From CAZSNH01 sp052388455 (lineage in GTDB: Bacteria > Pseudomonadota > Alphaproteobacteria > Rhizobiales > Hyphomicrobiaceae): a stretch of DNA of 12,438 bases. A model generated the notes under the pieces. It did no database searches. It saw nothing but the letters and a program-made list of their open reading frames with translations, and was not told the DNA's origin. Location: NCBI GenBank assembly GCA_052388455.1, contig JBQTIA010000108.1, positions 1 through 12,438 of the forward strand, in the 5' to 3' direction. The translations under genes were made by a program, and so were the position numbers. Of this stretch, positions 7,809-12,438 are shown in pieces (the first letter of the stretch is position 1; the number at the start of each line of letters is the position of its first letter).

Positions 7809-8471
7809 TCACGCCCGTGCCTTGACGCCGGTCGGCAGTGCACACGTGACGCCCGTGCCGCCGAGACCGCAATAGCCGTGCGGAACCTTGGCCAGATACT
7901 GCTGGTGATCTTCCTCGGCGAAATAGAACTCCGGCGCGGGAAGAATCTCCGTCTTGATGGCGCCGTAGCCGGCAGCCTTCAACCGCTTCTCGTAGTCGGC
8001 CTTCGATTGGATCGCTGCCGCCTGCTGGGCCTCCGAATAGGTGTAAATGCCAGAGCGATACTGCGTGCCGACGTCGTTGCCTTGCCGCAGCCCCTGCGTC
8101 GGATCGTGGCTCTCCCAGAACGCTTTCAGCAGCGATGCGTAACTGATGACGGCAGGGTCGAAGACCACGAGCACCACCTCGTTGTGTCCCGTGCGCCCCG
8201 TGCAGACCTCGTCGTAGTTCGGATTGGGCGTCAGCCCCGCTGCGTAGCCGACGGCGGTGATCCAGATGCCGGACCCGAGCTGCCAGAGCTTGCGCTCGGC
8301 TCCCCAGAAGCATCCGAAGCCGAACAGCGCCCGCTCCATGCCCTTCGGGTAGGGCCCCTTCAGCGGCCGGTCGAACAGAAAATGCTCTTCCGCCGTCGGG
8401 ATCGGGTGCGGCCGGCCCGGCAGCGCCGTCGCTGCGGTCGGAAATTCGAGCTTCTTGCGGACCAGAACCAT
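7809..8471 (-). CDS. msrA: Peptide-methionine (S)-S-oxide reductase MsrA
   Basis: A 220-residue enzyme that reduces methionine-S-sulfoxide in proteins and free form, repairing oxidative damage with thioredoxin as electron donor. The active-site motif GCFWGAE carries the catalytic Cys54. Resolving cysteines are present in the C-terminal YCGLGGTGVTC segment (Cys201 and Cys210), as in three-cysteine MsrA enzymes. Other conserved blocks are YAAGLTPNPNYDEVCTGRTGHNEVV and SHDPTQGLRQGNDVGTQYRS, shown here only as block names within the domain. No signal peptide, so cytosolic. The ATG at 8471 gives the usual start of this family's long form; a GTG at 8504 would add 11 residues and is less likely. The gene is convergent with mepA and divergent from the membrane-protein gene at 8647. 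Confidence 0.96.
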   Translation of the reverse strand: MVLVRKKLEFPTAATALPGRPHPIPTAEEHFLFDRPLKGPYPKGMERALFGFGCFWGAERKLWQLGSGIWITAVGYAAGLTPNPNYDEVCTGRTGHNEVVLVVFDPAVISYASLLKAFWESHDPTQGLRQGNDVGTQYRSGIYTYSEAQQAAAIQSKADYEKRLKAAGYGAIKTEILPAPEFYFAEEDHQQYLAKVPHGYCGLGGTGVTCALPTGVKARA

Positions 8472-8646
8472 GTTTCGCCACCACCAGAGAGGACTTTGCA
8501 TCACTCGAGTTTATACGCCGTGGCTGCTTGGCCGTGTCACGGAAAGCGGTCACAACTTCGCGAGCCTTGCCGGAAGCACTGGCTTGCGCTTGGATGGGGA
8601 GAGACGGCGAACCGTTGGCCGTGACGACGACAGGGAGTACTCGACG

Positions 8647-9525
8647 ATGGCAGCCACCACCGCCACCGCAGCGGACGCCGGCTCCGCCGATGGGCCCGTT
8701 GCCGGCCCGCAGCCGGAGCGCATCGTCTTCAGGGCGGGCCGCGGCCGGCGGATCATCTTCTCGTTCGTGCTGCTGATCCTGCTGCCGTTCTTTCTCAGTC
8801 TGCCCGGCATGCTTTATATGCGGCTGAAGCACGGTTTCGTGGTCGATGCGTTCTGGCTCGGAATTTTCGCCGCCGCCTTCGCTGTGATCATGTTCCTCAT
8901 TCTCATCGAGTTGATCTTCTCGGTCCGCACCCGCATCGATCTCGGAGCGGAAAAAGTGAAGATGACGCTGCCGTCGGGCCGCGGTCCCACTCCGATCATC
9001 AGCTACAAGACCTACGAGGTGCCCTACGATCAGGTGCAGACGGTCGAGACGCGGCGCGAGGTCTACGGCGGGGCGCTGGTACCGGTGTTGCTCAAGGGAG
9101 CGCGGCTGACGCTGAAGGACGGCTCGAACATCCGGCTCGGCTACGTGAGCGAAGCCAACGTCGACCCGTCGTTTCCCTATCCCGAAATCGCCAAGATCAT
9201 CGCCGACCGCGCCCGGCTGCCGCTGATCGATCGCGGCAGCTTCCGCCGCTCCGTGCGCAGCAAGTTTCTCGGCATCAAAACGGCGCGCGGAGGGGCTGGC
9301 GACACGATCGACGAGGCGCAGATCGCGGAGCTCAATCGGAGCCATTCCAACGTCATTCTCGGGCTGATCGGCGGTCTCGTGGTGCTGATGCTGCTCGGCC
9401 TCGTCGACGACTTTACCACCCGCACGCCGGTGGCCCGCGGCACGCCGCCCAAGGCTTCAGCGGCGGCGCCCGTCACGACGCCCGCCAAGCCGGCACCGGT
9501 CAAGCCACCGCCGGCCACCCGGTAG
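8647..9525 (+). CDS. Membrane protein with three TM segments and a central beta-rich (PH-like) domain
   Basis: A 292-residue integral membrane protein of unknown function. TM1 covers about residues 36-57 (IIFSFVLLILLPFFLSL), TM2 about 68-92 (FWLGIFAAAFAVIMFLILIEL) and TM3 about 236-257 (NVILGLIGGLVVLMLLGLV). Between TM2 and TM3 is a 140-residue soluble domain with alternating short strands (TRIDLGAEKVKM, YEVPYDQVQTVETRREVYG, ARLTLKDGSNIRLGYV) that resembles bacterial PH-type domains; this is fold inference, not a firm match. The tail after TM3 is Pro/Ala/Lys rich. The start is the ATG at 8647, which has AGGGAG about 11 bp upstream. It appears monocistronic. Confidence 0.82.
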   Translation: MAATTATAADAGSADGPVAGPQPERIVFRAGRGRRIIFSFVLLILLPFFLSLPGMLYMRLKHGFVVDAFWLGIFAAAFAVIMFLILIELIFSVRTRIDLGAEKVKMTLPSGRGPTPIISYKTYEVPYDQVQTVETRREVYGGALVPVLLKGARLTLKDGSNIRLGYVSEANVDPSFPYPEIAKIIADRARLPLIDRGSFRRSVRSKFLGIKTARGGAGDTIDEAQIAELNRSHSNVILGLIGGLVVLMLLGLVDDFTTRTPVARGTPPKASAAAPVTTPAKPAPVKPPPATR

Positions 9526-9562
9526 CGTTCGGGTGAGGCGTGTGCTCGCCGGCCGGTGTAGG

Positions 9563-9889
9563 TCAGTTGACGTAGATGTTGATCTTGTGCCGCCGGCGGC
9601 CGAGGTATCCGGTTGCCAACGCCAGCACGCCGAACAGCACGAAGGTCGGTGTGGCGAGCAGCGGCGCGACCACCGCGTCCCACAGCCAGGGCACCACGCT
9701 GTCGGTGATTCCGGTTTTGGCACCTTCGAGGGTCGATGGCGAAATATCGCCGATGTGCCGGCCGATGGCCGTCGGCACGAAGCCGGCGGTCCCGTTCAGC
9801 GCTGGAGTCGCATCCGAAATGAGCGCGATGACCGCGATGAGCAGAAACAGGCTGGCGAGGAATCGAAAGACGGCCATGGGTTCCAACAT
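9563..9889 (-). CDS. Small membrane protein of unknown function
   Basis: A 108-residue protein if started at the ATG at 9889, or 104 if started at 9877 (MAVFRFLASLF). The first hydrophobic segment (FRFLASLFLLIAVIALISD) could be an uncleaved signal anchor or signal peptide. The second (PTFVLFGVLALATGYLG) is followed by a basic RRRHK cluster, which would place the C-terminus in the cytoplasm. The middle 50 residues (TGITDSVVPWLWDAVVAPLL) are probably periplasmic and partly amphipathic. No known domain is recognised. Ribosome sites are weak for both starts, so the start is uncertain. The stop faces the preceding membrane-protein gene across 37 bp; the gap from 9890 to the tRNA promoter shows nothing further. 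Confidence 0.7.
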   Translation of the reverse strand: MLEPMAVFRFLASLFLLIAVIALISDATPALNGTAGFVPTAIGRHIGDISPSTLEGAKTGITDSVVPWLWDAVVAPLLATPTFVLFGVLALATGYLGRRRHKINIYVN

Positions 9890-10081
9890 CGTCCGTTCGT
9901 GCAGGCAAGCCGGGAGGTAGCGCAGCAGGTGGGCCGCCCGCAAGCCCGCCTTCGAATGAAGTCCGGCCGTCCTTCGGTCGTCACTGTGTCGCCGAGGGAC
10001 CGGGCCGCTGCGGTGTCTCCCGTCTCCACACCGTCCGACAGGCGCGGCAATTGGTGCCGAAGAAACCAGCTGGACCGCGTG

Positions 10082-10109
10082 TTGCGACAGGGGAGGTTCT
10101 CGTTATAGT
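10082..10109 (+). promoter_or_regulatory. Promoter for tRNA-Ser
   Basis: TTGCGA at 10082-10087 and TATAGT at 10104-10109, spaced by 16 bp, match the -35/-10 pattern of housekeeping promoters. The -10 ends 23 bp before the tRNA 5' end, a normal distance for a short leader. It is on the same strand as the tRNA. Confidence 0.65.
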
Positions 10110-10132
10110 GCGGCGCTCTTGTGTTCGGTTGA

Positions 10133-10222
10133 GGAGAGGTGGCCGAGTGGCTTAAGGCGCACGCCTGGAACGCGTGTGTAGGGGAAACTCTACCGTGGGT
10201 TCGAATCCCACTCTCTCCGCCA
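10133..10222 (+). tRNA. tRNA-Ser (anticodon GGA)
   Basis: A complete 90-nt class II tRNA that decodes UCC/UCU. The acceptor stem GGAGAGG pairs with TCTCTCC (last pair G-T), followed by discriminator G and an encoded CCA at 10220-10222. The anticodon stem CACGC/GCGTG encloses the loop CTGGAAC with anticodon GGA at 10167-10169. A long variable arm (GTAG...CTAC) is characteristic of serine tRNAs, and the T arm is GTGGG-TTCGAAT-CCCAC. Its 3' half is a favoured attachment site for integrative elements, and the sequence downstream changes in character. Confidence 0.97.
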
Positions 10223-10231
10223 TAGGCCAGT

Positions 10232-10256
10232 CTCAGCCGAACTCAGGCCGTCTCAG
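10232..10256 (+). repeat. Three CTCAG repeats at 10-bp period after the tRNA
   Basis: CTCAG occurs at 10232-10236, 10242-10246 and 10252-10256. The first and third are preceded by GT, giving GTCTCAG. One helical turn per repeat would place them on the same DNA face, as expected for arm-type integrase or excisionase sites. Function is inferred. Confidence 0.5.
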
Positions 10257-10618
10257 AACCCCACAAAAATCACTTTAATATCAATTGATTGACCGCCGCT
10301 TCGGTCTTACCCTCACTCATCCGGTCTCCCTGCATCCCGTTTCAATTGGGGGATAGATTGGGGACGAGATGGAGGCAGGGGATGGCTGCTGCCAATACCT
10401 CCTTACATGACTCATCCGCGTCAGCGGATTCCGATACCATCAGGCGCGGCGAGCGAGCGTTTACGCGAGCAAAGGGTGAGGGGAGCTATGTCTTGTGGCC
10501 GCCAGTTGCGGCCACGCTATTATCGCTGAGCGTGAGCGAAGCGCTTTGTCTCCCGAAGTCGTTTCACTTTTGGCGACTGCCCACAGGCTGTCGGAGCTGT
10601 CTCACCCATTCTCTTTAT

Positions 10619-10721
10619 TCAATGATTTGGCTTTCGTCGAGGCTTACGCTTCTTACTGGGCTTAGTGCCGGCGCTTTGGGCACCTGCCTGCCGTGCCATT
10701 CGCTTTGGACTTGGTGGCCAT
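10619..10721 (-). pseudogene. Possible frameshifted small basic protein gene
   Basis: From an ATG at 10721 (GGAG 6 bp upstream) the frame reads MATKSKANGTAGR and stops after 19 codons. A direct 4-bp duplication (GCCTGCCT on the plus strand, 10685-10692) lies just where the frame breaks. Removing one copy would continue the protein as AQSAGTKPSKKRKPRRKPNH and stop at 10619, giving about 32 residues rich in Lys and Arg. This may be a decayed small DNA- or RNA-binding protein or a chance reading frame. No family is recognised. Confidence 0.2.
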
Positions 10722-10746
10722 CGTCGTCTCCATTGATAGGCGGGTG

Positions 10747-10776
10747 AAAAGAGAAAAGCCCCGGTGGTGACCGGGG
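10747..10776 (-). terminator. Intrinsic terminator, leftward
   Basis: Read leftward, a 7-bp GC-rich stem (CCCCGGT with ACCGGGG around a 4-nt loop, 10759-10776) is followed by CTTTTCTCTTTT. This is a standard Rho-independent layout for minus-strand transcripts. It lies 11 bp outside the left end of the IS1595 element. Confidence 0.6.
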
Positions 10777-10787
10777 GAATCGCGTTG

Positions 10788-11825
10788 GCTCTGTTTCGCC
10801 TTGATGTAGGACGACACTCTGGCTGTGATTCGCGGCGGAGGAGTGGCGGCCATGAAGACGCAGGATTTCCGGACACTTGTCGAGCAGCTGGGTGATTTGA
10901 CCGAGGTGCAGCGCACGGCGCTCGCCGCGGCGCTGACGGGGAAGGGCTCGGCCAACGAGGCGGTCGCGCTCATCGAGATGCGCTTTTCGGCGGAGCCGGC
11001 GTGCGGGCATTGCAAGTCGAAGCACTTCGGCACCTGGGGCCACGCATCGGGCTTGAGGCGCTACAAATGCAAGTCGTGCAACCGCACCTTCAACGCGCTG
11101 ACCGGCACGCCGCTCGCGCAATTGCATCGGCGCGACGCCTGGCTCGACTACGCCCGCGCGCTCGTCGACCGGGTCAGCGTCAGGAAGGCAGCCGAGCGCG
11201 CCGACGTGTGCCTCGAGACGGCGTTCCGCTGGCGCCACCGCTTCCTCGCCGCCGCCAAGGACAAGCGCCCCTCCGCCGTGACGGGGATCGTCGAGGCCGA
11301 CGAGACCTTCATCCTGAAATCGGCCAAGGGCTCGAAGCGGCTCATCGGGCGCGCACCCAGAAAGCGCGGCGGAAAGGCCAAAAAGCCGGGGCTATCGACC
11401 GGGGAGCACGACTGTATCCTGATCGTGCGCGACCGCCACGGCACGACGACCGACGCCATCCTCCCCGATCTCGAAGGCGCCACGTTCAAGGCGGCACTGG
11501 AACCGGTGGTGGCCAAGGATGCCCTCCTCGTGACCGACGGGCGCGCCGCCTACGGCCAGTTCGCCGACGGGGCGGGGCTCCTGCACATCTCGCTCAATGC
11601 GAGCAAGGGCGAGCGCGTCTACGACGGCTATCATATCCAGAACGTCAACGCCTACACGAGCCGCTTCAAGGGCTGGATGGCGCCCTTCAAGGGCGTCGCC
11701 TCGTGGTATCTCGCAAGCTATCTCGGATGGCGCCGCATGATCGAGCGCGACGGCGAACGGCTCACACCGCGCCACTGCCTTGCAGCCGCACTCGGATAGG
11801 GAGCTACATCAAGTCGAAACAGAGC
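10788..11825 (+). mobile_element. IS1595-family insertion sequence, complete
   Basis: An element of about 1038 bp with one transposase gene. The left end reads GCTCTGTTTCGCCTTGATG (from 10788) and the right end, reversed, reads GCTCTGTTTCGACTTGATG (from 11825); the 22-bp terminal repeats differ at one base. Similarity extends weakly 4 bp outward on both sides (GTTG and GTTA), so the true ends could be 10784 and 11829. No 8-bp target duplication, expected for the family, is visible with either choice of ends. Confidence 0.88.
10852..11799 (+). CDS. IS1595-family transposase
   Basis: A 315-residue DDE-type transposase. An N-terminal zinc-ribbon carries two CxxC pairs, CGHCKSKHF and YKCKSCNRTF (about residues 50-80), used for DNA binding. 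A helix-turn-helix segment follows (VSVRKAAERADVCLETAFRW). The ISXO2-like catalytic domain starts at IVEADETFILKS (first Asp), has LLVTDGRAAYG (second Asp), then HIQNVNAYTSRFKGWM, where Asn replaces the usual Glu, as in IS1595 groups. All motifs are intact, so the protein could be active. The ATG at 10852 is chosen because GGAGGAG lies about 9 bp upstream; a GTG at 10825 is the alternative. GC content is high and similar to the core, unlike the DNA to its right. Confidence 0.94.
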   Translation: MKTQDFRTLVEQLGDLTEVQRTALAAALTGKGSANEAVALIEMRFSAEPACGHCKSKHFGTWGHASGLRRYKCKSCNRTFNALTGTPLAQLHRRDAWLDYARALVDRVSVRKAAERADVCLETAFRWRHRFLAAAKDKRPSAVTGIVEADETFILKSAKGSKRLIGRAPRKRGGKAKKPGLSTGEHDCILIVRDRHGTTTDAILPDLEGATFKAALEPVVAKDALLVTDGRAAYGQFADGAGLLHISLNASKGERVYDGYHIQNVNAYTSRFKGWMAPFKGVASWYLASYLGWRRMIERDGERLTPRHCLAAALG

Positions 11826-11851
11826 TAACCTTTTGGATGTTGATCGCTCTG

Positions 11852-12019
11852 CTACTTGCCGTAAACCGCATGAAAGATGAGCGCGGACGCGTAGATAAGC
11901 CCTATTGCGAGAATTGCCTCGAATAGCTGCGAATTCACAGTGCGCACGGTCAAAGCGGAGCCAATCGCTATTCCAGTCAAAAAGGTTGTTATTGTTACGC
12001 AGGTGCTCTTTGAAAGCAT
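11852..12019 (-). CDS. Small two-TM membrane protein, unknown function
   Basis: A 55-residue predicted membrane protein preceded by an excellent ribosome binding site (AAAGGAGGT, 4 bp before the ATG at 12019). Two hydrophobic segments are separated by a short polar turn: TITTFLTGIAIGSALTV (residues 9-25) and AILAIGLIYASALIFHAVYG (35-54). There is no recognised family. It is AT-richer than the core genes. It follows the larger membrane-protein gene at 12104 by 84 bp on the same strand and may be its operon partner. The stop is 26 bp from the right end of the IS. Candidates include a small phage- or island-encoded membrane peptide; nothing in it supports a specific role. Confidence 0.65.
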   Translation of the reverse strand: MLSKSTCVTITTFLTGIAIGSALTVRTVNSQLFEAILAIGLIYASALIFHAVYGK

Positions 12020-12054
12020 GCAACCTCCTTTACAATAAGATCTAAGCGAGCAAG

Positions 12055-12083
12055 CATATGAATCAACACAAACAAAACGTCAA
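12055..12083 (-). promoter_or_regulatory. Weak candidate promoter for the 55-residue membrane protein
   Basis: Read leftward, TTGACG (12083-12078) is followed after 17 bp by CATATG (12060-12055). The -35 is good and the -10 matches only 3 of 6 consensus bases. The region is AT-rich. It would start transcription just upstream of the strong ribosome site of the 12019 gene. Confidence 0.25.
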
Positions 12084-12103
12084 TAACATATTATTACGAA
12101 TTA

Positions 12104-12438
12104 TTACCTATTTAATAGCTTTGCAGCATCTAAATGGTGGACAGCAATCACGCAAATTGCGAGCAATAGGCAAAATAATAGCCATCCTCCAACCAGCTCC
12201 ATACTATTTGCGCGAGCATCCCGCTTGTATGGCAGCAGAATGAGGATGATATTTTTTATCAGGTGATAAGGCCAAACGAGAGCGCTAACAAATGCTCGCA
12301 GCAGATACACGGGCGAGCACTTCATCCCCAAATTCACGACCCACAGAAACCAGCGGAGCCTCAGTCCTCTGTGCCCCGCCGCTTCGCCGAAATTCTTTAA
12401 CTTCTCCATGTAGGCGCTCGGATCACTTTCGTATTCAG
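12104..12438 (-). CDS. Membrane protein, partial at window edge
   Basis: The frame is open from the right window edge to a stop at 12104. An ATG at 12409 would give 101 residues, but it has no ribosome site, and the nine codons before it (EYESDPSAY) are open and protein-like. The true start therefore probably lies outside the window. Visible features are an amphipathic basic segment (MEKLKNFGEAAGHRGLRLR), hydrophobic stretches around WFLWVVNLG, LLRAFVSALVW and LIKNIILILLPY, then a clear C-terminal TM segment (GGWLLFCLLLAICVIAV) and a short tail. No family is recognised. It is AT-richer than the chromosomal genes to the left, which suggests acquired DNA. Confidence 0.6.
   Translation of the reverse strand, partial: EYESDPSAYMEKLKNFGEAAGHRGLRLRWFLWVVNLGMKCSPVYLLRAFVSALVWPYHLIKNIILILLPYKRDARANSMELVGGWLLFCLLLAICVIAVHHLDAAKLLNR

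Larger units (their letters stand above)
10223..10787. other. Gene-poor stretch downstream of tRNA-Ser; possible island arm
   Basis: These 565 bp hold no convincing gene. They begin with three CTCAG copies at 10232, 10242 and 10252, exactly 10 bp apart. A local AT-rich patch follows (10260-10290). At 10495-10515 there is a perfect 8-bp hairpin, GTGGCCGC-CAGTT-GCGGCCAC. The long plus-strand reading frame at 10289-10747 has no protein-like composition. On the minus strand near 10619-10733 lies a short basic reading frame that may be a broken small gene. An intrinsic terminator facing left sits just before the IS. The stretch fits an eroded island end, but no integrase is recognisable. Confidence 0.45.

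Noticed and set aside
7780..9345. Minus-strand open frame of 521 codons
   Set aside because: Overlaps msrA in another frame on the same strand and runs antisense to the membrane-protein gene. The msrA frame carries all catalytic cysteines.
10495..10515. Perfect 8-bp hairpin GTGGCCGC-CAGTT-GCGGCCAC as a terminator
   Set aside because: No T tract follows on either strand and no gene ends nearby. It may be a protein site or chance.
10289..10747. Plus-strand open frame of 152 codons after the tRNA, considered as an integrase fragment
   Set aside because: No tyrosine-recombinase motif is visible in any of its frames, and its Ser/Leu/Trp/Cys-rich composition looks like non-coding sequence.
12058..12243. 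Plus-strand frame of 61 codons
   Set aside because: It overlaps the better supported minus-strand membrane gene and lacks a ribosome site.
1..12438. CRISPR array, riboswitch, phage defence system or biosynthetic cluster
   Set aside because: No regularly spaced long repeats, no recognised riboswitch core, and no defence or biosynthetic enzyme families were seen on either strand.

Overview
The window is GC-rich chromosomal DNA from what looks like an alphaproteobacterium, probably Hyphomicrobiales (Rhizobiales). The reasons are strong GC bias at third codon positions, an M17 aminopeptidase coupled to an SH3/NlpC-P60 hydrolase, a MepA endopeptidase with long Ala/Pro/Lys-rich tails, and a TadD-like TPR lipoprotein. 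The species cannot be named from the sequence alone.

Layout. (1) Positions 1-532 hold a decayed ISAs1-family transposase on the minus strand; it runs off the left edge and has two internal deletions. (2) Positions 768-3172 (minus) are a translationally coupled pair, an M17 leucyl aminopeptidase followed by an NlpC/P60 (C40) hydrolase, with an ATGA start/stop overlap. (3) Positions 3277-10132 are an ordinary chromosomal run of single genes in both orientations: a GST-family protein, a TPR lipoprotein, a TerB-like protein, an alpha/beta hydrolase of the KANL3/Tex30 type, MepA, MsrA, a three-TM membrane protein and a small two-TM membrane protein. Three convergent pairs have very short gaps between stop codons. 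(4) Position 10133 starts a complete tRNA-Ser(GGA) gene with its own promoter. (5) Everything to the right of the tRNA looks accessory: a 565-bp stretch without convincing genes, a complete IS1595-family element (about 10788-11825), then AT-richer DNA with two small membrane-protein genes on the minus strand, the last cut by the window edge.

Themes. Several core genes concern the cell envelope: C40 hydrolase, MepA, a TPR lipoprotein and membrane proteins. The M17/C40 pair could release and then degrade peptidoglycan peptides, but this is inference. The right end is the most interesting part. The tRNA-Ser 3' end is a classic integration site. It is followed by three CTCAG repeats at exact 10-bp spacing, a composition change, an IS element, and a minus-strand membrane-protein operon whose likely intrinsic terminator seems to have been separated from it by the IS. 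No integrase gene and no second att copy lie inside the window, so the island call stays provisional. I did not find a clearly new multi-gene system.
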